Assembly (NCBI GenBank): GCA_937952135.1
Contig: CALFYL010000205.1
Span: 1-14,082 of the forward strand
Reading direction: 5' to 3'
From: an uncultured Planctomycetia bacterium
GTDB taxonomy: Bacteria; Planctomycetota; UBA1135; GCA-002686595
DNA length: 14,082 bases
Part shown: positions 1 through 7,044 of the stretch, piece after piece
How positions within the stretch are numbered: the stretch's first letter is position 1
Layout: the number at the start of each line of letters is the position of its first letter
The notes under the pieces: generated by a model
What the model was told of the DNA's origin: nothing
The model's database searches: none
The model's input: the letters and a program-made list of their open reading frames with translations, nothing else
Position numbers and translations under genes: made by a program

Positions 1-206
1 CCGGGGCGCTGTCCCACGCACGGGTGGCTCGGGTAGTCTGGGCGGTGCGCGATCCGAAGTTCGGCGGTGCGGTCTCCCTCGGGAACGTGCTCACCGATCC
101 GCGGATGAACCACCGCTGCGAGATCGCGGAGGGCGAGTGCGCCGACGAGGTGCGCGCGCTGATGCGCGGGTTCTTTGAAGACAAGCGTCGCAAGGCGCGC
201 GAATGA
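1..206 (+). CDS. tadA: tRNA-specific adenosine deaminase TadA, C-terminal part (partial, 5' end outside window)
   Basis: The reading frame is open from base 3 and ends with TGA at 204-206, giving about 67 residues. The start GALSHARVARVVW, then RDPKFGGAVSLGNVL, PRMNHRCE and an EGECADEVRALM-type helix, match the C-terminal third of TadA. TadA is the zinc enzyme that deaminates wobble A34 to inosine in tRNA-Arg(ACG). In the family the second zinc-ligand pair PCxxC comes immediately before the GA(L/M)xxAR segment, so the catalytic His/Glu and both Cys lie just upstream of the window and cannot be checked. A GTG at 24 is internal, not a start, because conserved residues continue upstream of it. 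The gene is followed after 43 bp by a serine tRNA and then SRP RNA and dnaX, an order known from Firmicutes. The family call is secure; completeness is unknown. Confidence 0.88.
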   Translation, partial: GALSHARVARVVWAVRDPKFGGAVSLGNVLTDPRMNHRCEIAEGECADEVRALMRGFFEDKRRKARE

Positions 207-249
207 GCGAACACGCGGGAGCGGCTTTCGAGCGGCCCTCGCGATCGAC

Positions 250-339
250 GGAGAGGTGGCGGAGCGGCTGAACGCGCCGGTTTCGAAAACCGGTGTGCCC
301 GAAAGGGTACCGGGGGTTCAAATCCCTCCCTCTCCGCCA
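250..339 (+). tRNA. tRNA-Ser, anticodon CGA
   Basis: A class II (long variable arm) tRNA of 90 nt with encoded CCA. The acceptor stem is GGAGAGG (250-256) with CCTCTCC (329-335), then discriminator G336 and CCA 337-339. The anticodon stem is 277-281 with 289-293 and the loop is TTCGAAA (282-288), so the anticodon is CGA (284-286), reading UCG. The T arm is 312-316 with 324-328 around TTCAAAT. The long variable arm and discriminator G are serine identity features. It lies between tadA and a second serine tRNA. No clear promoter was found, so it may be co-transcribed from tadA. Confidence 0.96.
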
Positions 340-387
340 ACCTTCATCGAGCGGGGCGCGCTGCGCGCGCCGCTCGATGGAGGTTGG
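337..387 (+). other. long stem-loop abutting the 3' end of tRNA-Ser(CGA)
   Basis: The left arm starts in the encoded CCA of the tRNA. CCAACCT (337-343) pairs with AGGTTGG (381-387). Inside it CATCGAGCGG pairs fully with CCGCTCGATG, followed by a GC-only top with a GG bulge and a very short loop. In all there are about 22 pairs with one G-T wobble. No T tract follows, so it is not a standard intrinsic terminator. It may be a processing or transcript-end structure; function is inferred only. Confidence 0.6.
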
Positions 388-643
388 CGTCGAGCCGGCC
401 GCGGAGCGGCCGGGCGATGTTGGCTTCGCCGGCGCCGCTACGCCGGCGCGGCAGGAGAGCGGGTGGGTGCCCAGGAGGAGCAACGGCAGCAGAACGGAAA
501 GTGCTCCGCAACGGCGCTGGGGCGGCGGCTCTCGGAGTGCGGCCGCGCTCGCGGAGTTCTTGCTGTTGCGTCGCTTGCAGGTGCGCTCGGAAACGATCGG
601 TTCGGCTCGGTCGCTTCGCTCTTTGTTTGCTGGTGATCTTTGT
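340..643 (+). other. structured spacer between two serine tRNAs, no gene
   Basis: This 304-bp interval has no credible coding region. Besides the 337-387 stem-loop it holds two more GC-rich hairpins: CCGGCCGC (395-402) with GCGGCCGG (406-413), and GCCGGCG (428-434) with CGCCGGC (441-447). From about 450 to 643 no further strong structure or promoter was recognised. The spacer is either a precursor-tRNA linker or contains an unrecognised small RNA. Confidence 0.5.
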
Positions 644-733
<90 letters not shown>

Positions 734-742
734 TTCTTTTGG

Positions 743-767
743 GGCCGCTTCTTCGGCCGTTTTTTTT
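743..767 (+). terminator. intrinsic terminator after tRNA-Ser(GGA)
   Basis: GGCCG (743-747) pairs with CGGCC (754-758) around a six-base loop, followed by G and eight T (760-767). It fits the rho-independent pattern and sits between the serine tRNA and the SRP RNA, so the two are probably separate transcripts. Confidence 0.8.
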
Positions 768-822
768 CGGCCATGCTGCGGCTGCGCGGCTCGGTGCGCG
801 CGGTTTCATTCTCAACGTGCTT

Positions 823-931
823 GCAAGTGGGTCCGGTCGCCGGCGATGGCTCCCGTACGAACCGGGTCAGGCCGGGAACGGAGCAGCCCTAAGAACGCGG
901 CGTCATGTGCATGTCGCCCGGGCCCACTTGC
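823..931 (+). ncRNA. ffs: signal recognition particle RNA, 4.5S type
   Basis: The conserved domain IV is clear: GGTCAGG (865-871), a CCG/CGG helix closed by the GGAA tetraloop (875-878), then AGCAGCC (882-888). These are the Ffh-binding symmetric and asymmetric loops. The closing stem is complete: 823-836 pairs over 14 positions with 918-931, with one G-T wobble. The length of about 109 nt between stem ends matches the short Gram-negative 4.5S form without an Alu domain. Exact 5' and 3' ends are inferred from the stem. The RNA works with Ffh in co-translational targeting of membrane proteins. Its position directly before dnaX is a known arrangement. Confidence 0.93.
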
Positions 932-942
932 CCGCATGTGAG

Positions 943-973
943 CGCGCGGTCGCGGATCGAACGCGATCGCGCG
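943..973 (+). terminator. 12-bp stem-loop between SRP RNA and dnaX (possible transcript end)
   Basis: 943-954 pairs with 962-973 around the loop GATCGAA, with a single G-T wobble. It begins 12 bp after the SRP RNA stem closes. No T tract follows, so it may be a 3' processing barrier or a terminator that does not need a U tail. Confidence 0.4.
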
Positions 974-996
974 GCGCGATGACGAAGCGCTCCCCG

Positions 997-1002
997 TACA
1001 AT
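997..1002 (+). promoter_or_regulatory. possible -10 element (TACAAT) just upstream of dnaX
   Basis: TACAAT differs from TATAAT at one position. It lies 8 bp before the dnaX ATG at 1011, so transcription from it would start at about the start codon and give a leaderless message. No matching -35 hexamer is visible 16-18 bp upstream, and no Shine-Dalgarno sequence precedes the ATG. This is a tentative call. Confidence 0.3.
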
Positions 1003-1010
1003 CGCCGGCG

Positions 1011-2837
1011 ATGAGCTACTTGGTTCTCGCGCGCAAGTACCGGCCGCGCACCTTCACGGAGGTCGCCGGGCAGCAGACGGCGATGCGGACGCTCGAAAAT
1101 GCGATCCGCGAGGACCGGGTGGGGCACGCCTACCTGTTCACCGGATCGCGCGGCACGGGCAAGACCACCACGGCGCGCATCCTCGCGAAGGCGCTCCTGT
1201 GCGAGAAGGGGCCGACGCCCGAGCCCTGCGGAGAGTGCGAGCAGTGCCGCGACGTCGACGCCGGGCGGCACGTGGACGTCACCGAGATCGACGCGGCCTC
1301 GAACCGCGGCATCGACGCCGTGAGAGAGCTGCGCGACGGGGTCGGCTACGCGCCGATGCGCGCGCGCTACCGCATCTACATCGTCGACGAGGTGCACCAG
1401 ATCACCAAGGAGGGCTTCAACGCCTTCCTCAAGACCTTGGAGGAACCGCCGGCGCACGTGAAGTTCCTCTTCGCGACGACGGAGGTGGACAAGGTCATCG
1501 AGACCGTTCGCTCGCGTTGCCAGATCGTGCGCCTGGCGCTGATCGCCGAGGATGTGATCGCGTCGACGCTCGAGGGGATCCTCGCCAAGGAAGGCGTGAA
1601 GCCGGGCCCGGGCGTGACGGCGGAGCTGGCGAAGCTCGCGCGCGGTTCGATGCGCGATGCGCTCACGCTCACGGACCAGCTCATCGCGCTCGTCGGCGCC
1701 GAACCCGCGGCCGAGGACGTTCAGAGAGTCGCGCCGCACTCGAGCGAAGAGCTCGCGCTCGAGCTGTGGGACGCGATGGAGCGCGGCGACAGCGCCTCGG
1801 TGCTCACGGCGCTGCCGCGCGCCGAAGGCGGAGAGGTCGAGGTTTGCACCGCGCTGCTCGAAGCGCTGCGCCTCGCGCTCGTGTGCGTGCTCTGCCCGAC
1901 CGACGCCGCGCTGTTCGAAGCCGACGGCGAGCGCCGCGCGCGCCTGGTCGAACGCGCGAAGCGCCTGGGCGCCGAGCGCACGCAGCTGTGGCTCGAAGAG
2001 CTGCTTCACGCGCGCGAACGCATGGCGGTGCTGCCGCGCCATGCCCGCATCGTGCTCGAAGTGACGCTGCTCGATCTCGCTCGGCCTTCGCACACGCTTC
2101 CGCTCGCGCAGTTGGAGCAACGCCTCGCGTCGCTCGAGGCGCGGTTGAGCCAAGGTTTTTCGGCGCGTCCGCTCGGTGCGGCGCCGAGCGCGCAGGCGGC
2201 CAACCCCGCCGCTCCTCGCAGCGCGTCCGCGGCTCGCGAACCGCAGGCGGCGGCGCGCGACGCCGGCGAAGCACCGCTCCCAGCCATCGTCGCCGCTCCG
2301 GCCGCACCACCCGCGACTTCGAGGCCCGCAGCGTCGGTGATCGCGCCCGCGGCGCCGCCGCCCGCCGCCGCTCGTCCGAAGCCTGCGTCGTCGCCCGCGA
2401 ACGGTTCGCACTCGAGTTCCGGCCGACCTGGCGCGCCGGGCGGCTGGCGTCCGAGCGCGCGTCCGCCGTCGAAACCGCCGTCCAGGCCGCTGGCGCCGCC
2501 GCCGCCGGCGCACTCCGCGGCCTGGAACGCGATGCTCGAAGAGCTCGGGCGCCAGCACGATGTGCTCGCCGGTGTGCTCGCTCGCTGCGGCGGACTCAGC
2601 GACGTCGGCAGCTCGCGCGCGGTCGTGCGCGTCACGCGCCCGACCGACGACGAGCGCGGCCTGCTCGCGGCGCCGGCCGCGACATCGGCGATCGCGGCCG
2701 CGCTGAGCACCGCGCTCGCGCGTACGATGGAGGTCGTGCTCGACGACCCTGCGCAGCGGCCCAGCGGCCAGAGCGACGATTTCACGCGCAAGGTGGCGGA
2801 GCTGTTCACGGGCCAGATCGAGGAATCCGACCGATGA
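1011..2837 (+). CDS. dnaX: DNA polymerase III clamp-loader subunit gamma/tau (DnaX)
   Basis: A 608-residue AAA+ ATPase that drives loading of the beta sliding clamp and organises the replisome. The N-terminus YLVLARKYRPRTF is diagnostic. Walker A GSRGTGKT is at 45-52, the structural zinc cysteines are C64, C73, C76 and C79, Walker B IVDEVH is at 124-129, sensor 1 FATTE at 154-158 and the SRC arginine-finger motif at 168-170. Oligomerisation domain III follows to about 370. A long Ala/Pro/Ser-rich linker (about 385-510) then leads to a folded C-terminal domain (about 515-608), so this is a tau-like full-length product. No A-rich slippery heptamer was seen, so a shorter gamma by frameshifting is not supported. 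The gene overlaps ybaB by ATGA, implying translational coupling. Confidence 0.97.
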   Translation: MSYLVLARKYRPRTFTEVAGQQTAMRTLENAIREDRVGHAYLFTGSRGTGKTTTARILAKALLCEKGPTPEPCGECEQCRDVDAGRHVDVTEIDAASNRGIDAVRELRDGVGYAPMRARYRIYIVDEVHQITKEGFNAFLKTLEEPPAHVKFLFATTEVDKVIETVRSRCQIVRLALIAEDVIASTLEGILAKEGVKPGPGVTAELAKLARGSMRDALTLTDQLIALVGAEPAAEDVQRVAPHSSEELALELWDAMERGDSASVLTALPRAEGGEVEVCTALLEALRLALVCVLCPTDAALFEADGERRARLVERAKRLGAERTQLWLEELLHARERMAVLPRHARIVLEVTLLDLARPSHTLPLAQLEQRLASLEARLSQGFSARPLGAAPSAQAANPAAPRSASAAREPQAAARDAGEAPLPAIVAAPAAPPATSRPAASVIAPAAPPPAAARPKPASSPANGSHSSSGRPGAPGGWRPSARPPSKPPSRPLAPPPPAHSAAWNAMLEELGRQHDVLAGVLARCGGLSDVGSSRAVVRVTRPTDDERGLLAAPAATSAIAAALSTALARTMEVVLDDPAQRPSGQSDDFTRKVAELFTGQIEESDR

Positions 2838-3157
2838 GCCAGTCCTTTGGCGAGCTCGGCAGCCTGCTCAAGGCCGCCCAGCAGATGCAGCGCGACCTCG
2901 ACAAGGTGCGCGAAGAACTCAAGAACAGCACCGTCGAGGGTTCCGCCGGCGGCGGGGTCGTGCGCGTGCTCGTCACGGGCGATCGGCAGGTGACGAAGGT
3001 CGAGATCGCGCCCGAGTTGCTCGCGAAGCCCGACAAGGGGCTGATCGAGGAGCTCCTGCTCGCCGCGCTCCGCGACGGCATCGGCAAGGCGACGCGCATG
3101 TCGAACGAGCACATGGGCAAGGTGACGGGCGGCATCAATCTGCCCGGACTGTTCTAG
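2834..3157 (+). CDS. ybaB: YbaB/EbfC family nucleoid-associated protein
   Basis: A 107-residue protein, the usual size for the family. The N-terminal helix carries LLKAAQQMQRDLDKVREEL, followed by the hallmark EGSAGGGVVRVLVTGD strand region and the C-terminal MGKVTGGINLPGLF, all typical of YbaB/EbfC. Members form tweezer-like dimers that bind DNA and help organise the nucleoid. The ATG at 2834 overlaps the dnaX stop (ATGA), which fixes the start, and recR follows after 34 bp. The dnaX-ybaB-recR trio is one of the most widely conserved small operons in bacteria, which supports all three calls. Confidence 0.96.
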   Translation: MSQSFGELGSLLKAAQQMQRDLDKVREELKNSTVEGSAGGGVVRVLVTGDRQVTKVEIAPELLAKPDKGLIEELLLAALRDGIGKATRMSNEHMGKVTGGINLPGLF

Positions 3158-3191
3158 GCGCGGAGCTCCCCGCCCGCTCGTTCATCTCCTC

Positions 3192-3818
3192 GTGGCCTAT
3201 CCCGATCCGCTGGAGCGCTTGATCGCCGCTTTCGAACGCTTTCCCGGCGTCGGCCGGCGAACCGCGGAGCGCCTCGCGTTCCACGTGCTCCGCGACGCCA
3301 GCGCCCGCGAGCTCGCGCCGGCCATCGAACGCGCGGTGCGCGAGACGAAGCTCTGCCGCGAGTGCTCGAACGTCACGCGCGCGAGTCCCTGCGAGCTGTG
3401 CGCCGATCCCCAGCGCGACGCGTCCACGATCTGCGTCGTCGAGCAGCCGAAGGACGTCGAAGCGATCGAGCGCTCGCGCGTCTACCGCGGGCGCTACCAC
3501 GTGCTCATGGGCGCGCTGAATCCCGCCGAGGGCAGCGAGCCCGAGCAGTTGTTCGTCGCGCCGCTCGTCGAGCGCGTCCGGCGCGGCGGCGTGCACGAGG
3601 TGATCCTCGCCACGGACCCCGATGCGGAAGGCGAGGCGACGGCGCGGCTCGTGCTCGAGAGCCTGGCCGACGCGAAACTCGCCGTGCGGGTCACGCGCAT
3701 GGCGCGCGGACTGCCGGCCGGCGGTGCGATCGAGTACCTGCACCGCGGGGTGCTCGAGGACGCGCTCGAGGGGCGCGTCGAACTGCGGCTGGCGCGGCGT
3801 CCCGACTCGGGGGCCTGA
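3192..3818 (+). CDS. recR: recombination mediator protein RecR
   Basis: A 208-residue protein close to the usual 200. An N-terminal helix-hairpin-helix contains FPGVGRRTAERLAFHVL (about 17-33). A four-cysteine zinc finger has C55, C58, C67 and C70. A Toprim domain follows, with VVEQPKDVEAIE (about 82-93), YHVLMGALNP and ATDPDAEGEATA (140-151). The C-terminal RGLPAGGAIEYLHRGVL segment is typical. RecR acts with RecO/RecF to load RecA on gapped single-stranded DNA. The start is GTG at 3192; it has no obvious Shine-Dalgarno, but the alignment to family N-termini supports it. It is the third gene of the dnaX operon. The last residues after LEGR are a short charged tail. Confidence 0.96.
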   Translation: MAYPDPLERLIAAFERFPGVGRRTAERLAFHVLRDASARELAPAIERAVRETKLCRECSNVTRASPCELCADPQRDASTICVVEQPKDVEAIERSRVYRGRYHVLMGALNPAEGSEPEQLFVAPLVERVRRGGVHEVILATDPDAEGEATARLVLESLADAKLAVRVTRMARGLPAGGAIEYLHRGVLEDALEGRVELRLARRPDSGA

Positions 3819-3878
3819 GCGCGGCGAAAGGGGGCGCGGGGGCTCAACCCGCCGTCGGTCGGCGTCGATAGGCGCGGT

Positions 3879-5219
3879 ATGGCCAACGCGCCGAGGATGA
3901 TCCAAGGGCTCGGGCAGGAGATGCTGCTCCTGCCGAAGATGCTGCAGTCGGTCCAGTTGCTGCAGCTCTCCGGGCTCGAATTGGAGGACTTCCTGCGCAA
4001 TGCCGTCGAGGAGAACGAGGCGCTCACCCTGGACTTCCGCGGCGACCGCGACGGCCCCGCGCCGGCGCTGCCGAGCAAGGCCGCGGCGCGCGAGGCGACG
4101 CAGCGCCACGACGAGTGGCTCGAGAGCCAGCCCGAGCGCCCGCGCGGCCTCGGCGCCGCGCTCGAGGAGCAACTCGCGCTCGTGGAGCTCGACGCGCTCA
4201 CCGAACGCGCGGCGCGCTTCCTCGTCGAGCACCTCGACGAGAACGGCTACCTTCCGTTCGAGGATCAAGACCTGCTCGAGCGCGCGCACGCGGCGGGTTT
4301 CGCGCTCGACTCCGCGACGCTTGCGCGCGGCAAGGCCGTGCTGCACGCCTTCGAACCGCGGGGCATCGGCGCGCGCAACGCGATCGAGGCGCTGCTCCTC
4401 CAGCTCGATCCCTCGGACCCCGACTTCGCCGATCTGCAGCGCTTGCTGCTCGAGTTCGTCGGCGAGCTCGCGCGCAACAAGCTGCCCGCGGTCGCGAATG
4501 CGATGGGGCTCTCGATCCCCGGCCTCAAGGAGTTGCTCGCGAAGCTCGCGACGCTCGATCCGCGGCCGGCGCGCGAGCTCACCGAGTCCTCGTCGCCCGC
4601 GATCGTGCCCGAAGTGCTCGTCGAGCCCACGGCCGACGGCGGTTACGAAGTGCGCGTCGACGGCTCGCGCCTTCCCGCGGTGGCGCTCGACGAGGACATC
4701 GTGGCGCTGGCTCGCGAGCGGCGCCACGAGCCGCAGGTCAAGGCGTACTTGCGCGACAAGGTCGACCGCGCACGCTGGATCGTCGACGCGCTCGAGCAGC
4801 GCGGCCGCACCTTGCTGACGGTTGCGCGCGCCGTGTTCGAGCGCCAGCGCGCATTCCTCGACCAGGGCCCTTCCCACCTTGCGCCGCTGCGCATGAACGA
4901 GCTCGCCGAGCAACTCGGCGTGCACACGAGCACGGTCAGCCGCGCCGTCGCCGGCAAGCACGTGCAGACGCCCTGGGGCATCTTCGCGCTGCGCCACTTC
5001 TTCCAAGCCTCCGTCGGCGCGGGCGAGGAGCTGGCGCGCGACGACTTGCGCGAGCGCGTGAAGGCGCTCTTCGAAGCCGAGGACGGGGCCGCGCCGCTCT
5101 CCGACGACGACGTGGTGCACAGGCTCGCCGAGCAGGGCGTGCAGGTCGCGCGCCGCACGGTCACCAAGTATCGGAAGGATCTGGGACTGCCTTCGTCCTA
5201 TCGCCGCCGCGTCTACTAG
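3879..5219 (+). CDS. rpoN: RNA polymerase sigma-54 factor RpoN
   Basis: A 446-residue protein, slightly shorter than the 470-490 of many homologues. Region I (about 7-49) has the Gln/Leu-rich pattern LPKMLQSVQLLQLSGLELEDFL followed by AVEENEAL. A short acidic, low-complexity linker (about 50-95) and the core-binding region follow. The helix-turn-helix begins at M339: MNELAEQLGVHTSTVSRAV, then TPWGIFALRHFF. The RpoN box ARRTVTKYR is at 424-432, close to the C-terminus. Sigma-54 directs RNA polymerase to -24/-12 promoters and needs AAA+ activators; none is encoded in this window. A weak TAGGCG lies ahead of the ATG, 60 bp after recR. Downstream neighbours hpf, ptsN and HPr are its usual partners. 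Confidence 0.97.
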   Translation: MANAPRMIQGLGQEMLLLPKMLQSVQLLQLSGLELEDFLRNAVEENEALTLDFRGDRDGPAPALPSKAAAREATQRHDEWLESQPERPRGLGAALEEQLALVELDALTERAARFLVEHLDENGYLPFEDQDLLERAHAAGFALDSATLARGKAVLHAFEPRGIGARNAIEALLLQLDPSDPDFADLQRLLLEFVGELARNKLPAVANAMGLSIPGLKELLAKLATLDPRPARELTESSSPAIVPEVLVEPTADGGYEVRVDGSRLPAVALDEDIVALARERRHEPQVKAYLRDKVDRARWIVDALEQRGRTLLTVARAVFERQRAFLDQGPSHLAPLRMNELAEQLGVHTSTVSRAVAGKHVQTPWGIFALRHFFQASVGAGEELARDDLRERVKALFEAEDGAAPLSDDDVVHRLAEQGVQVARRTVTKYRKDLGLPSSYRRRVY

Positions 5220-5256
5220 CGTGCGTTGGCGCCAGCCAGGCGCTAGAAGGTGCGCC

Positions 5257-6051
5257 ATGCGCAACGTGCGCGTGCTCCTCTCCTACGACGGCTCGAAGTT
5301 CTTCGGATGGCAGCGCCAGGAGGGCTTCGACAGCGTGCAGCAGACGCTCGAGGAGACGCTCGAGGGCCTGCTTTCGACGCACGTCGTCGTGCACGGCGCC
5401 GGCCGCACGGACACGGGCGTGCACGCGCTCGGCCAGGTGGCGAACTTCGCGGTCGACACGCGCCTCGACGACGACCGCTTGCGCCACGCGCTGAACGCGC
5501 ACTTGCCGGAGGGCCTCGTCGTGCGCCGGCTCGAGACGTGCGAGCCGCAGTTCCACGCGCAGTTCGACGCGCGCGGCAAGCGCTACGCGTACCTCGTGAA
5601 CACGTCGCGCTTTCGAGCGCCGTTCGCGCGCGAATTGTCCCACTGGGTGCGCGACCCGCTGGACCTCGCGGCGATGCGCGCCGCGTGCCCGCGCTTCGTC
5701 GGCAAGCGCGACTTCGCAGCGCTGCAGACCAGCGGTTCGCCGCGCAAGTCGACCGTGCGCACGATCCGCGCGCTCCACCTTCGCGCACGCCGCAACTGGT
5801 TCGCACTCGTCGTCGAAGGCGACGGATTCCTCTACAACATGGTGCGCACGATCGCGGGCACGCTGCTCGACGTCGGCCGCGGCAAATTGAGCGCCGACGA
5901 CGTCACGGCCTTGCTCGAAAGCCGCGATCGACGCCAGGCCGGAGCCACAGCGCCGCCGGGCGGTTTGTACCTGCTCTCGGTCCTCTACGACCCCCGACCC
6001 TTTCGCGGCCGCGACCGCGGTCCGCGCGGCGCGCCGGGCTTGTTCCCGTGA
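5257..6051 (+). CDS. truA: tRNA pseudouridine(38-40) synthase TruA
   Basis: 264 residues, the normal family size. TruA isomerises uridines 38-40 in the tRNA anticodon arm. The N-terminus VRVLLSYDGSKFFGWQRQ matches the family start. The catalytic motif GAGRTDTGVHALGQVANF contains the nucleophile D52 and R50. Further conserved parts are GKRYAYLVNTSRFRAPF, RDFAALQT and FLYNMVRTIAGTLLDVG. I chose ATG 5257 over an in-frame GTG at 5221 because AGAAGG (5245-5250) stands 6 bp before it and the family begins there. The last 20 residues are Arg/Gly/Pro-rich and not conserved. Its position between rpoN and hpf is not part of the familiar enterobacterial order; no functional link to sigma-54 is implied. 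Confidence 0.96.
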   Translation: MRNVRVLLSYDGSKFFGWQRQEGFDSVQQTLEETLEGLLSTHVVVHGAGRTDTGVHALGQVANFAVDTRLDDDRLRHALNAHLPEGLVVRRLETCEPQFHAQFDARGKRYAYLVNTSRFRAPFARELSHWVRDPLDLAAMRAACPRFVGKRDFAALQTSGSPRKSTVRTIRALHLRARRNWFALVVEGDGFLYNMVRTIAGTLLDVGRGKLSADDVTALLESRDRRQAGATAPPGGLYLLSVLYDPRPFRGRDRGPRGAPGLFP

Positions 6052-6409
6052 AAGCGCCGGAGCGGGCGGACTTGGTTTCGCGGCGCGCGGCGACTACCAC
6101 GCGCCGACTTCGAAAGCGGTGATCTTCCGTTCATTTCCGCGCGCGCCGCATCCGATGCAGGCCGCGGTGGGGGACTTCGAGCGAGGGGAGCGCGACGAGA
6201 GCTTGACGGGCTCCGGGTGCGCGTCCATTGTTGAGTTCGTGGTGCGACACGCGTTTGCGGTACGCCGATCGGAACCGAAGGGAACGTTCGAGTGGAACGT
6301 CCATGGAGGGTCGCACGAGCCCCTGTTCCGAAACCTCGCGACCGCGCGCGCCGTTCGTGCGGCACGCTCGCGAAGGAGCTCGCCGACGAGGGAACGGCGC
6401 GACAACGCG

Positions 6410-6480
6410 CCCCACGCGCAGCAATTTGCCCCGCGCGCAGCAATTTGCCCCACGCGCCGCAATTTGCCCCACGCGCAGCA
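6410..6480 (+). repeat. 19-bp tandem repeat, about 3.7 copies
   Basis: The consensus CCCCACGCGCAGCAATTTG begins at 6410, 6429 and 6448, with a 14-base partial copy at 6467-6480. Copies differ at single positions (G for A at 6433; C for A at 6458). Each full copy joined to the next contains GCAATTTGC, a near-palindrome with GCAA/TTGC arms. The unit length is not a multiple of three. Confidence 0.9.
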
Positions 6481-6507
6481 CCGCGAACCAAAGTCGCATC
6501 CGAAGCG

Positions 6508-6555
6508 GCCCACCTTTGACTTCGCCCACCTTTGATTCAGCCCACCGTTGACGGG
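6508..6555 (+). repeat. 16-bp tandem repeat, 3 degenerate copies
   Basis: The units start at 6508, 6524 and 6540 with GCCCACCTTTGA, GCCCACCTTTGA and GCCCACCGTTGA, each followed by four variable bases. The array starts 28 bp after the 19-bp array and shares with it only the short CCCAC core. Confidence 0.8.
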
Positions 6556-6612
6556 CCCGCCGCTCGATGGACCCGCACGGACCGTTTGGAAACCTGTCCA
6601 GGAAGGATTGCG

Positions 6613-6930
6613 ATGAAAACTGTCGTTCAGATTCCTCATCACGAGTACCCCGCGCGGGTGCGCGCTGACATCGAGGGGCGCTTGCACGGCCTGCTGCACT
6701 ACTACGAGCGCATCGTGTCGCTCCGCGCCGTGCTCGAGCGCCAGAGCCACACGCACCGCGTCGAGCTCGTGGCCAACGTCGGGCACCACGCGACGCTGGT
6801 GGTCGACGCCCGCGCCGGTGTGCTGGAGCTCGCGATCGACGAGGCGCTGACGCGCATGCGGACGATCCTGGAGCGCCACAAGGGCAAGCGGACCGACCGC
6901 CGGCGGCGAACCGACCGGACGAAGCGCTGA
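6613..6930 (+). CDS. hpf: short HPF/RaiA-type ribosome hibernation factor
   Basis: A 105-residue protein like short HPF/YhbH (about 95-113 aa), without the C-terminal dimerisation domain of long HPF. The pattern fits the beta-alpha-beta-beta-beta-alpha fold: a first helix ARVRADIEGRLHGLLHYYERI, then strands SLRAVLERQS, HRVELVANVG and HATLVVDARAG, then helix LELAIDEALTRMRTILERHK. A basic tail KRTDRRRRTDRTKR ends it. Members bind the 30S decoding region and silence ribosomes in stationary phase. ATG 6613 is chosen because GGAAGG (6601-6606) lies 6 bp upstream; a TTG at 6532 would translate the repeats. Its position after rpoN and before ptsN is the classic hpf context. A strong terminator follows. 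Confidence 0.88.
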   Translation: MKTVVQIPHHEYPARVRADIEGRLHGLLHYYERIVSLRAVLERQSHTHRVELVANVGHHATLVVDARAGVLELAIDEALTRMRTILERHKGKRTDRRRRTDRTKR

Positions 6931-6999
6931 GCGAGGCGTTCGAGCGCGAGACGACGAACGCGAGACGATCGAACTCGAGGCGATCGAATTCGAGACAAC
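6931..6999 (+). repeat. about 15-bp degenerate tandem repeat after hpf, 4.6 copies
   Basis: The units begin at 6931, 6946, 6960, 6975 and 6990 around the consensus GCGAGACGATCGAAC. Unit lengths are 15, 14, 15 and 15, plus a 10-base partial copy. The array fills the space between the hpf stop codon and its terminator. Confidence 0.7.
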
Positions 7000-7044
7000 A
7001 GCGGCGGGGTGGAGCGCGAGTCGTTCCACCCCGCCGCTCGTTTT
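7000..7044 (+). terminator. strong intrinsic terminator downstream of hpf
   Basis: Bases 7000-7013 pair perfectly over 14 positions with 7025-7038, leaving an 11-base loop. CG and four T (7041-7044) follow. It lies between hpf and ptsN, so ptsN needs read-through or its own promoter, which would fall within 7045-7127. Confidence 0.85.

Larger units (their letters stand above)
6052..6612 (+). other. 561-bp intergenic region with tandem repeats, no convincing gene
   Basis: Open frames here on both strands lack family signatures and run through repeats, so none is called. The first 350 bp contain no structure I could name. The region then carries a 19-bp repeat array (6410-6480) and a 16-bp array (6508-6555) before the ribosome-binding site of hpf (GGAAGG, 6601-6606). 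A promoter for hpf is likely somewhere here but no clear -35/-10 or -24/-12 pair was found. Confidence 0.6.

Noticed and set aside
903..2558. Very long open frame on the minus strand opposite dnaX
   Set aside because: It is an Arg/Ala/Leu-rich shadow of a clear dnaX. High GC makes such antisense frames common, and it has no family motif. The same applies to long minus-strand frames opposite recR/rpoN, pilM, pilO and the secretin.
1011..2837. Programmed frameshift in dnaX producing gamma
   Set aside because: No run of six or more A and no A-AAA-AAG type heptamer was found in the gene.
6410..6480. CRISPR array
   Set aside because: The 19-bp units are head-to-tail without spacers and no cas gene is present.
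6119..6535. Possible 138-residue protein upstream of hpf
   Set aside because: The frame passes through both tandem arrays, has no ribosome-binding site and no recognisable motif.
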